This document shows, one piece after another, positions 1 to 6,789 of a stretch of DNA of 47,879 nt; position 1 is the stretch's first letter, and the number at the start of each line of letters is the position of its first letter. The notes beneath the pieces are model-generated. The model saw only the letters and a program-made list of their open reading frames with translations. It was not told the DNA's origin and searched no databases. This DNA comes from Myxococcales bacterium (GTDB lineage: Bacteria > Myxococcota_A > Polyangia > Polyangiales > Polyangiaceae). A program made the translations under genes and the position numbers. The DNA lies in contig SXNL01000333.1 in the NCBI GenBank assembly GCA_005777185.1, forward strand, positions 1-47,879, given 5' to 3'.

Positions 1-42
1 GCATTCAAGAGGTCAGGGGTTCGATTCCCCTTATCTCCACCA
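1..42 (+). tRNA. tRNA-Ala, 3' part only (cut by the window edge)
   Basis: The first 42 bases fold as the 3' portion of a tRNA. The 3' strand of the anticodon stem is TCAAG, the variable loop is AGGTC, the T-arm is AGGGG-TTCGATT-CCCCT, then come the 7-base acceptor strand TATCTCC, the discriminator A and an encoded CCA at 40-42. Counting back puts anticodon bases 35 and 36 at G and C, so the anticodon is NGC, which reads alanine codons. U at position 70 fits the G3-U70 alanine identity pair. The 5' half lies outside the window, so the wobble base is unknown. The 3' end overlaps an integrase remnant on the other strand. Confidence 0.88.
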
Positions 43-219
43 ACCACCCCCGTAAGTCTCACGACTTGCGGGGGTTCGACGTTTCGGCTGCCACGTGGCT
101 GCACGCCCGAACGCGCCCGCGATAGCAGCGCGCTTCTGTGCCTCGTTCACGTGGATGTCGCGCCGGGTCGTCTCGACCGAGGCGTGCCCCATCAGCTCCT
201 GGATCACCGGCAGCGGGCG
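31..219 (-). pseudogene. tyrosine recombinase (integrase), C-terminal remnant
   Basis: About 62 codons are open from 219 down to a TAA at 33-31, inside the tRNA-Ala gene. They encode QELMGHASVETT followed by RRDIHV, the C-terminal signature of phage and ICE integrases (compare LGHSSVxTTxxYxHV). The tyrosine expected between TT and HV is Asp (GAC, one base from TAC), so the nucleophile is lost. The frame is closed by a TGA at 222-220 and upstream DNA encodes something unrelated, so most of the gene is gone. Running into a tRNA 3' end is typical of integrases that use that tRNA as attB. The family is clear; the idea that an element once sat here is inference. Confidence 0.78.
46..75 (+). terminator. 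hairpin just after tRNA-Ala, possible terminator
   Basis: A 12-bp stem (47-58 pairing with 63-74, one G-T wobble, extended by an A-T pair at 46/75) closes a 4-base loop four bases after the tRNA. No T-tract follows, so it would be an atypical intrinsic terminator. On the minus strand the same bases encode the last residues of the integrase fragment. It could equally be part of an attachment site. Confidence 0.35.
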
Positions 220-222
220 TCA

Positions 223-880
223 TCCAGCGCGCACACCCACAACCCGCGCCGCGGCAGCGCCGCCAGCCGCCGGTCGCCAGGCCCGGCATGAAATCCACGA
301 GCGGGCTGCCGCCCGCCTCGGCGGTCACGCGAATCCGGCCCTGCGAGAGGTCGCCGACCTTGACGCCCGTGGCGCTGCCGAGCGGTGTCGAACAGCCCGG
401 GTCGCAGTCGACGTCGGTCGCCTTCGACACCACGCCCTGGTCGTAGACCGAGGCGTTGACGGGCACCTTCGGGAGGAGCGGGAACTTCGTCAAGGAGACC
501 GTCATGCCGAGGTTGGAGGCGACGGCGAAGTCGTTGCGCTCGCCGGCCTCGGCCCAGACCATCTTGCCGTCGTTGTCGAGGTCGAGATCGACGCTGAGCG
601 TGCCGTCGAGGTCGATCGTGACGAACTTGAGCTCGATGCTGCCGCTGCCACCGATCATGACGTTGCCGCAGGTGTCGACCGGCGCGGTCGCGGCGTTGGG
701 CGCGTGGACGACGCGGGCGTTGCCGACCGAGAGCTGCTTGAGGCCGCCGCCCGGCGTGGTCCAGGTAGTGCCATTCCACTTGTAGACCGGGCGGTCCCCG
801 TTCGCGTACTGGGGGTTGCCGAGCCCCCAGACGGCTCCGTCGTTCCCCACCGGGAACGTCGTGGCGGAATCACGGGGCAC
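223..880 (-). pseudogene. tectonin-like beta-propeller protein fragment
   Basis: From a GTG at 880 the minus strand encodes about 215 residues before the integrase remnant begins. Near the start it has DGAVWGLG, then YKWNGTTW and GGGLKQLSVGN, the W-x-G and LKQ(I/L)SVG pattern of tectonin (TECPR) repeats. A polar stretch with acidic DLDLDNDG follows. A tectonin propeller normally carries five or six such repeats and a signal peptide; only one repeat is visible and no leader. Reading runs on into integrase DNA in another frame, so the 3' end also looks recombined. I read it as debris from a secreted lectin-like protein, but a small intact gene cannot be excluded. Confidence 0.42.
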
Positions 881-903
881 CAGGACGCAGTAGAGTCGCC
901 CGC

Positions 904-1626
904 ATGGAGACCAGGGAGACCACGGCGACCGGCTGGATCGTGATCGATCGTTCGCGCGGCGTCCTGACGCGGAGTTACCGCTTCAGCAACGGCGGGACCG
1001 CGCTGACGTTCACGGCCCGGATGGGCGACGGCTCCCTGGTGGTGGTGAGCCCTCCGACCGGGCTCGACGAGGCAGCGTTCGCCGAGCTGGAATCCTTCGG
1101 CTCGGTCGGGGCGCTGGTCGCGAACAACGGCTTCCACTACCTGGGCCAGGCGGCGTGGCGGGCGCGGTTCCCGCAGGCGCGGTGCTTCGCGCCAGCGGCA
1201 GCGGTCGCGCGCATCGAGAAGAAGAGCAAGCACAAGCTGGCGTTCGAGCCGATGGCGGCGCTGGCCGAGCTCACCGGGCCCGACGTCGGGTTCCGCGATG
1301 TGCCCGAAACCAAGCGAGGAGAAAGCTGGTGCTGGGCCAGGACCGAGCGTGGCCACGCCTGGTACGCGTCCGACGTCCTCGCCAACATGGCGAAGGCGCC
1401 GCCGTTCCCGATCAGCCTGCTGTTCAGGTGGACCAACAGCGCGCCCGGCTACCGGGTGTTCGGGCTCGCGCTCAAGCTGATCGTGAAGGACCCGAAGGCG
1501 ACCCTGCGGCTCCTCGCCCAAGATCTCGAGGCGCACCCGGTGACGACGATGGTGCCGGGCCATGGCGACGTGCTCGACCACGCCGCGCTGGCCACCGACA
1601 CCCGGACCCTCGTGACCGCGCGCTAG
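904..1626 (+). CDS. metallo-beta-lactamase-fold (DUF4336-like) protein
   Basis: This 240-residue protein matches the DUF4336 style of metallo-beta-lactamase fold. A beta-rich N-terminus ends in VVVSPP; then come LVANNGFHYLG, a WRARFPQARCFAP stretch, and near the end TMVPGHGDVLDH, where the last metal-ligand histidines of the fold lie. The classical HxHxDH loop is absent, as in DUF4336 relatives, and only the lone H of NGFHYLG occupies that area, so hydrolase activity is uncertain. No signal peptide is seen, so it is probably cytoplasmic. The ATG at 904 diverges from the tectonin-like fragment 23 bases away. It is one of the few intact genes in this decayed region. Confidence 0.68.
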   Translation: METRETTATGWIVIDRSRGVLTRSYRFSNGGTALTFTARMGDGSLVVVSPPTGLDEAAFAELESFGSVGALVANNGFHYLGQAAWRARFPQARCFAPAAAVARIEKKSKHKLAFEPMAALAELTGPDVGFRDVPETKRGESWCWARTERGHAWYASDVLANMAKAPPFPISLLFRWTNSAPGYRVFGLALKLIVKDPKATLRLLAQDLEAHPVTTMVPGHGDVLDHAALATDTRTLVTAR

Positions 1627-1700
1627 CCCCTGCTCGAATGACGCGACGTCCGCGAGGATCGCCTCGCGTAACGACGGAACGCTGGTGTGCGACGCACGCA

Positions 1701-1787
1701 TCAACCGGCCAGAGACGGCCACAGCTCCTGGATCCGCTTGATCGAGACCGGCACGGCCGTCTTCAGCTCGGGCGCGAAGGTCTGGAC
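1701..1787 (-). pseudogene. C-terminal gene fragment, family not recognised
   Basis: About 28 codons end at TGA 1703-1701 and read VQTFAPELKTAVPVSIKRI then QELWPSLAG. Almost every third codon position is G or C, as in the real genes here, so this looks like genuine coding sequence whose 5' part was lost. It butts directly against a plus-strand fragment at about 1788. I cannot assign a family. Confidence 0.3.
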
Positions 1788-2144
1788 GCGACGTGGGCGC
1801 GCAACTGGAAGCTCGACAATCCGCCTGGGCTCCACGTGAACTCGGTGTTCGAGGTGCTCGCGATGCCGTGGTTGGCGGCGACCGAGGCCGTGTCCGTCGA
1901 GCGGCGCGCCGACCGGATCCTCGAACGCACCGGAGGCACGTACTACGCGGTCGAGGTCGCGTTCGCGGCGAACCGGTTGCGCGACGTCAAGCTCTACACG
2001 TTGCTCGTCGATCCGGCCACCTTCCGCCTGATCGGGCTCGAGTTCCACGTCACGTATGGCGCGTTCCTCGATCTGATCGGGGCGCCCGAGGGCCAGACCT
2101 CCGTCGGGCCCTTCCTTCACGTCACGTACGAGTGTTCGCCATAG
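1788..2144 (+). pseudogene. DUF6503-like protein, 3' fragment
   Basis: Some 118 residues are open from about 1788 to the TAG at 2142-2144, with no start codon or leader at the beginning. The stretch TYYAVEVAF, LYTLLVDPATFRLIGLEF and HVTYGAF resembles the C-terminal half of DUF6503-type secreted proteins, in which a modification sentence (YxVVxVxF) precedes LYVDPxTxRL and xVTYG. Codons are strongly G/C-ending. The N-terminal part is missing: bases before 1788 belong to the minus-strand fragment. The family call rests on pattern memory only. Confidence 0.38.
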
Positions 2145-2260
2145 ACGGGTCGTTCGCGCGCGATCCCTCGAGCTTTCGTCGCAAGTGACGTCGAAATCGC
2201 GTTCGGCTCGAGCAACGTGACCAGACGATCCACCGGCACCCGTCGGTCGTACGTAGGGGC

Positions 2261-2626
2261 ATGTCGAGATTCCTCCTCCCGCTCCTCGCCTCCACCACGC
2301 TCGTCGCCTGCGTCGAGCCCGAGCCCACGGTCGGTACCGAACACGGCGAGCTCGCCGTTCCGCCGCACTGGCGTGACCCCTTCGATCTGCCCGATCTCCC
2401 GCCGCCCGACGACGGCGGCGGCTGGGGCGGCGAGTGGGGTGGCTACAACGTCACCGTCGACGAGTGCTACCAGGAGTACAAGGTCGAGGAGCGCGACTGC
2501 ATCGATCAGTTCCTGAACGATTCGGTGTCGCGCAACGAGTGCCTCGACACCGCCGACTCGACGTATCGCGCCTGCGTGCGGTGGGCCGAGCGGCCACCGG
2601 TCCCCGAGGACAGCCCCAACACGTGA
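2261..2626 (+). CDS. small secreted lipoprotein, unknown function
   Basis: A 121-residue protein opens with MSRFLLPLLASTTLVAC, a short leader with a lipobox (LVAC, lipid-modified Cys17). The mature part is Pro/Asp-rich (LPDLPPPDDGGG), then Gly/Trp-rich, then a charged segment with four cysteines (DECYQEY, RDCIDQF, NECLDTA, RACVRWA) spaced as if to form two disulfides in a helical hairpin. Lineage-restricted lipoproteins of this kind are common in myxobacteria. No enzymatic motif is visible. It stands alone, with about 115 bases before it. Confidence 0.7.
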   Translation: MSRFLLPLLASTTLVACVEPEPTVGTEHGELAVPPHWRDPFDLPDLPPPDDGGGWGGEWGGYNVTVDECYQEYKVEERDCIDQFLNDSVSRNECLDTADSTYRACVRWAERPPVPEDSPNT

Positions 2627-2716
2627 GCCGACGACGTACGAAGAGGTTGAGCGAGACGGTTCCATGCGGGTTGCGGTCATCCCGTCGCGGGCGGCCGAAT
2701 GGTGCATGCCGGTGAC

Positions 2717-3040
2717 ATGCGCACGGCGCTCGCCGCCCTGACCTCGGTCGTCCTGGTGTCGGCGACGCCCCGCGACGCACCTGCGCTCTACGGTCCCTGG
2801 GACGAGCCGGATCTCTCGACGATCGTCGGGACCTGGCGCGGCAAGGTGTCGTGGCACGGTGTGCCGCATTTCCGCGGATGTGCGACCGGCACCACGGGCG
2901 ACGTGACGCTTCGCGTGGTTCGCGAACGCTCGTACTACCGCATCGATCTCGAAACGGTGGAGCCGGGCCTTGGCGTCGTCCGAGTCGTGCCGTTCCGGAC
3001 CATGTTGCACGGGCTCTTCGATGACGGCGACGTGCGCTGG
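2717..3040 (+). pseudogene. secreted protein truncated by an IS91-type fragment
   Basis: From the ATG at 2717, about 108 residues can be read: a leader (MRTALAALTSVVLVSATP) and a small domain with TWRGKVSWHG, GTTGDVTLRVVRERSYYRI and DLETVEPGLG. At about 3041 the sequence changes into IS91-family transposase sequence, which stays open in the same frame only by chance. The original C-terminus is therefore missing. I do not recognise the family; the leader suggests export. An alternative start at GTG 2702 would add a few residues before the leader. Confidence 0.42.
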
Positions 3041-3310
3041 TCGCTACCTTCGTCGATGCCGCCGACCGCGCCGCCCTCGAGCGCCTCGCCCGCTACCTGC
3101 TGCGCCGCGATCTCCGCCGACCGCGTCGCGGTCCGCCCCGACGGTCGCGTCGAGTACCGCTTCCGCCGCCCCGATCCGACCGACCGCACCTCCTGGGTCA
3201 CCGACGGCCCCGCCCTTTGCCGTCGCCTCGCCACCCTGATCCCGCCCCGCCGCAGCCACACCGTCCGCTTCAGCGCGAGGGTTCGGCCGACCTTCGGTGC
3301 GCCACTACGA
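3041..3310 (+). mobile_element. IS91-family transposase, degenerate C-terminal fragment
   Basis: In one frame 3041-3112 reads TFVDAADRAALERLARYLL. After a frameshift at about 3115-3125 the next frame reads ADRVAVRPDGRVEYRFRR, then a segment ending in LCRRLATLIPPRRSHTVRF. These are the successive blocks of IS91-type (Y2, HUH) transposases: DAADRxALERLxRYxLR, the DGRVxYxLKRPxxDGT strand pair, and LxxKLAALIPPPRxHLVRYHG. The catalytic Y2 region and the N-terminus are absent. It is a non-functional relic on the plus strand, fused to the secreted protein before it. Confidence 0.7.
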
Positions 3311-3342
3311 AGCAATCGGCGGCGGAGAGAGTCGGCGTGCGC

Positions 3343-3819
3343 TCAGTACTTGGTCTCGCCGGGCTGGAGCCGAACGACGTACACCGGCGCGGTGCCGTCG
3401 ATCACGACTCGCTGCACCACGTATCCCTCGAGGCGGACGTAGATCGTGACCGGTAGCTCCGCACGGGACGAGCGCACGATCGTGGGGGTCATGCCGAGGT
3501 GCTCGAAGGAGTCTCCCTCGTGCAGCGCATACACCTCCGCATCCGTTGGCACGGAGCGGATCGTCGCGTCGAAGAACAAGGTACGGCCAATCGCGTCGAG
3601 CTCGGCGCCCTCGACGGGATTCATCGGCAGCGCGTCGGGATCCGCCATGCCCGCGCTCGCTTGGGTCTCCGCTGGGGGCATCGTCGCCGACGGAGGCATC
3701 GGCGACGATGGAGGCGTGCTCGTCGGCGGAGACGTTGCCGAGCATGCGGCGAGCACCACGATGCCCGATAAGAAGATGAGCGTGCGGGAGCCGAGCATGC
3801 CGAATACGCTGTGTACCAT
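3343..3819 (-). CDS. PEGA-domain lipoprotein
   Basis: A 158-residue protein starts at ATG 3819 (an internal ATG at 3798 also fits). The leader GSRTLIFLSGIVVLAAC carries a lipobox (LAAC), followed by a Ser/Pro/Thr/Met linker of about 30 residues. The C-terminal 70 residues look like a PEGA domain: ATIRSVPTDAEVYAL, HLGMTPTIVRS, then LPVTIYVRLEGYVVQ, matching the pattern v-S-x-P-x-A-x-V, GxTP, v-v-GY. PEGA domains are small beta-sandwiches common in surface proteins of myxobacteria. No operon partner is evident: the neighbours are an IS91 relic downstream and the ndh pseudogene divergently upstream. Confidence 0.72.
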   Translation of the reverse strand: MVHSVFGMLGSRTLIFLSGIVVLAACSATSPPTSTPPSSPMPPSATMPPAETQASAGMADPDALPMNPVEGAELDAIGRTLFFDATIRSVPTDAEVYALHEGDSFEHLGMTPTIVRSSRAELPVTIYVRLEGYVVQRVVIDGTAPVYVVRLQPGETKY

Positions 3820-3909
3820 CCCACGCGGGGCTGATCCGAGCGGCTGGGCTTACACCACGGATCGGTGCTTACTTGCGCCGACGCGGTGAAATAGCGCATC
3901 ACCGTAGGC

Positions 3910-4859
3910 GTGAATCGACGACCTCACGTGGTCATCCTCGGTTGCGGTTTCGGCGGGTCTGGGCGGCGAAGGCGCTGGCCAAGGCGCCGGTGCAGATCAC
4001 GCTGCTCGATCGCCGAACCCATCACCTCTTCCAACCTCTCCTCTACCAGGTCGCGACGGCGGCGCTGAACCCGGGTGACATCGCGTACCCCATCCGCTCG
4101 ATCGTGAAGAAGCAGAAGAACGTGCGCGTGCTCCTCGCCGAGGCGCGCGCCATCAACCCGGTCGAGCGCAAGGCCGTGCTCGACGACGGCGAGCTGACGT
4201 ACGACTACCTCGTCGTCGCGACCGGCGCGACCCACTCCTACTTCGGCAAGGACAGCTGGGCGCCGCTCGCCCCCGGCCTCAAGTCGGTCGAGGATGCGCT
4301 CGAGATCCGGCGGCGCGTGTTCCTCGCCTACGATGCCGCCGAGCGCGAGCACGAGGACGACGTCAGCGCGCGTGGCTCACGTTCGTGGTGGTGGGCGCCG
4401 GCGCGACCGGCGTCGATCTCGCCGGCGCGCTGGGCGAGATCGGCCTGCATACGCTGGCGCGCGACTTCCGCCGCATCGATCCCACGCAGGTGCGGGTGCT
4501 GCTCGTCGAGGGCCGCGACCGCGTGCTCGGCTCCTACCCGCCCAACCTCTCCCAGGCGGGCCAGAAGTCGCTCGAGAAGCGAAAGGTCGAGGTGCGGGTC
4601 AACGCCAAGGTGACCGCCATCGACGATCAGGGGGGGCGAGCTCACCTATGCCGACGGTCGCACCGAACGCGTCGCCTCGCGCACGGTGCTGTGGGCCGCC
4701 GGCGTGCAGGCGTCGCCGCTCGCGCGCTCGCTCGAGGTGCCGCTCGACAACATGGGTCGCGTGAAGGTCGAGCCCGATCTCTCGGTTCCGGGGCATCCCG
4801 AGATCCTGGTCGTCGGTGATCTCGCGTCGGCGACGAGCAACGGCCAGCCGGTCCCGGCA
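3910..4859 (+). pseudogene. ndh: type II NADH dehydrogenase (ndh), frameshifted and 3'-truncated
   Basis: Taken across frames, this is a type II NADH:quinone oxidoreductase. A GTG at 3910 opens RPHVVILGCGFGG (the FAD GxGxxG loop); after a frameshift at about 3957 it continues AAKALAKAPVQITLLDRR, HHLFQPLLYQVATAALNP and YDYLVVATGATHSYFG. After a second shift near 4370 come VVVGAGATGVDLAGAL (the NAD-binding loop) and VLLVEGRDRVLGSYPP. After a third shift in the run of Gs at 4630-4635 come TVLWAAGVQASPLA and HPEILVVGDLAS. The sequence stops matching at about 4857, where the next gene's end begins, so the membrane-anchoring C-terminus is lost. Three frameshifts plus truncation make it non-functional. 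Confidence 0.85.
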
Positions 4860-5468
4860 TCAACTGACGCGGCGCCGGCGGGCGACGGCGCCCAGCACGG
4901 CCAAGGCGAGAAGGATCGGGGCGGCACCATCGGTGCCGCTTCGGGTTTTCGGCGGCGCCACGGCGCAGCCGCCATCGTCCTCGCAGGTCTCCATGCAGTT
5001 GGCCTCGCCGCAGAGCTCCGACGTCCACGGCTGGAGGCCAACGCAGGGACCGGCGGCGGAGATGGTGAGTGACAGCGGGCCGGGCGAACCGACCTCTCCG
5101 ATCGTCAGCCGGGTCCCCTCGCCGAGCGGCGTGGTCGGCTCGAAGCGCATCACCGCGACCTCGACGTCTTCGCTGACGAGCCGCCCGCACGCCTCGCCGC
5201 CGCAGCGCATGACCGTGCGGTCGATGGGCCAGCGCGCCAGCTCGGTGCTCGTGAAGGGCACGCTGGCGCCGCCGACGATGATCTCGTAGGCCCCGCCGAA
5301 GGAGCGCTGGGGAACCGCCACCTCGATCGGGCAGCCTGCCGGCACGTCGCGACCGAACTGCGACGACGCGAGCGACCAGAAGTCGGAGCGACAAGGCGAG
5401 TTGGCGTGAGCGGCCCCGGTGTCGACCAGGATCGCGGCGAGGGAGAGCAGGAGAGCGTGGCGCCACAT
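4860..5468 (-). CDS. secreted Cys-containing protein with a MYXO-CTERM-like tail
   Basis: This 202-residue protein has a signal peptide (MWRHALLLSLAAILVDTG, cleavage after AHA), a mature region with paired cysteines (SPCRSDF, AGCPIEV, MRCGGEACG) and a four-cysteine cluster near the end (ELCGEANCMETCEDDGGC). It finishes with a hydrophobic helix (AAPILLALAVLGAVA) followed by RRRRVS. A late hydrophobic helix plus an Arg cluster is the layout of the MYXO-CTERM/PEP-CTERM sorting tails, here without the exact Gly-Cys signature. It is probably anchored at the outer surface. Its stop lies just beyond the break in the ndh pseudogene, so it may have arrived with that rearrangement. Confidence 0.66.
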   Translation of the reverse strand: MWRHALLLSLAAILVDTGAAHANSPCRSDFWSLASSQFGRDVPAGCPIEVAVPQRSFGGAYEIIVGGASVPFTSTELARWPIDRTVMRCGGEACGRLVSEDVEVAVMRFEPTTPLGEGTRLTIGEVGSPGPLSLTISAAGPCVGLQPWTSELCGEANCMETCEDDGGCAVAPPKTRSGTDGAAPILLALAVLGAVARRRRVS

Positions 5469-5489
5469 GCCACCACGTTACGTCCTTGC

Positions 5490-5677
5490 TCGCCGGCGCC
5501 GGCGCCGCTCGAACGATCTGCCGAAGCGGAGCGAGCCGGCACTCTCGGCGTGCCGTCGCCGACGTTGCCGTCGTTGGGCCGGGCGTCCTGCTCGGTCGAG
5601 CCGTCGCCGTCGTTGTTGCCGCCGTCGCCGTCGCCGCTGCCGTCGTCGCCGCCGCAGCTGGCCGCCACCGTGGCCAT
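5490..5677 (-). pseudogene. lipoprotein N-terminal fragment
   Basis: The minus strand from 5677 reads MATVAASCGGDDGSGDGDG then a run of Asn, Asp and Gly ending DARPNDGNVGDG. The Cys followed by a Gly/Asp-rich spacer is the start of a mature bacterial lipoprotein, but only seven residues precede the Cys, too few for a signal peptide, so the 5' end is lost. A paired palindrome sits at this broken edge. Downstream the reading degenerates into Arg-rich sequence. It is a relic of a surface lipoprotein. Confidence 0.4.
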
Positions 5678-5718
5678 GGCGTCCGGTTTACGGACGCCAT
5701 GCGTCCGGCATCCGGACG
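5678..5718. repeat. double palindrome built on CGTCCG/CGGACG
   Basis: Two perfect inverted repeats lie back to back. The first is GGCGTCCG at 5678-5685 with CGGACGCC at 5691-5698 (5-base loop); the second is CGTCCGG at 5702-5708 with CCGGACG at 5712-5718 (3-base loop). Both share the GTCCG core. They separate the broken lipoprotein fragment from the IS91 fragment, so they may be an element end or an operator left behind. Confidence 0.5.
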
Positions 5719-5727
5719 TCGTGACCA

Positions 5728-5865
5728 GGCCCTGCGGACCACCGCGGCGCGGCGGCCGCGCCGCTGCCGCGCGGCTATCGACCGCGCCGCGCCGAGGCCA
5801 CGGCGCTCTACCGCGTCGTCGCCGATCACGTCAGCGTCGCGACCGCCGAGGTCTCGGGGCAATGG
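5728..5865 (+). mobile_element. IS91-family transposase, N-terminal fragment
   Basis: One plus-strand frame reads LPRGYRPRRAEATALYRVVADHV. This matches the N-terminal block of IS91-type transposases, in which RYRPRxPExTALYRVVAEHL precedes the zinc-finger region. After DHV the match stops: the following residues (SVATAEVSGQW) do not continue the family, and the frame closes at TGA 5937-5939. It cannot be the missing half of the fragment at 3041-3310, because the order is reversed, so at least two IS91 copies or rearrangements are implied. Confidence 0.58.
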
Positions 5866-6234
5866 CTCGCGTGCGTCGGCGAAGACGTCGCGGTCGTCGA
5901 TCCCTACGGCGTGGAGTTAGTACCGCCGCCACCGTGATGCCGTCGGCGCTCGCAGCCCGATCGGCGTCCTTCCCTCGGAGCATGAGACCGATGAACGAGG
6001 TGCGGCGAGCGCCTCGATGCGGGGCAGGTCCAGTGTCGGCTGGCGTCGTCCGGTGTCGCTAAGGTGTTGTCGATCCTCACTAACGTCGGTCGTCACGTGC
6101 GGTGGTCGAGACCTGCAAGACCACCATCCCCCGGTTCCGTGGCCCGCTCGCCCGGTGCCTGACTGCGTGAGCGTCCGCACAAGTCGCCTCGAGGCGCGAC
6201 CGCCGCGCTCGTCCTGCAATACAATCCCCGAATG
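5866..6234. other. non-coding remnant sequence before the group II intron
   Basis: I find no supportable gene here. Frames are short or Arg-rich, with mixed third-position bases. A TACAAT motif at 6220-6225 could be a promoter -10 element for the response regulator behind the intron, but no convincing -35 box is visible. The last bases, CCCCGAATG, are the apparent 5' exon of the group II intron. Confidence 0.4.
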
Positions 6235-6789
6235 GTGCGTCGCGACGACGACGGGCAGCTCGATCCAGGCAGGGTCGGGAATCCGGCGTCACGCCGTGAG
6301 GATCCAGCGGGTGAGAGTCCCGTCCCGGTAAGCGGTGACGCGCCGGGTAGCAGGCTCCCGGCGTCGAGAGAGATCTCGGCGTCCGAAGCGGAGCGTCAAA
6401 AGCCCGACTCACGAGAGTGCAGCGGGGAGCAAGCACGCGAGCCGCAACATGAAGTGAAGCCTGCAGCGTCAGATTTACAACCCGAGGGTCGAGCCGCTCA
6501 TTTCACGGCGAAGGCAACACCGACGGAGCGAGACGCTGATCGCGCTGACGGCCTCGGCGGGGTAGGGGGCGCAGCACGCGTGCAAGGATCATCACGGAAC
6601 GCGAGAGAGCCGTCTGCGCCGCCGTTGTCGCGGCAAGGTGCCTCGTGTGGGCCCAAGGCGAAATCGAGCTCCGCGCAGCGGAAGTCCGAGGGGATCGTAG
6701 TACCGACGAGGGTCGCGACGAAGAACGCGACTGGAGGGAAGGGTCCCTGGGGTGCTGGTCGAGTCGATCGAGCAGGTACGCGCAAGGGC

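Noticed and set aside
6232-6789. In-frame extension of the maturase to ATG 6232
   Set aside because: The bases from 6235 are the structured 5' part of the group II intron (GTGCG start, domain I), so translation from 6232 is unlikely although the frame stays open.
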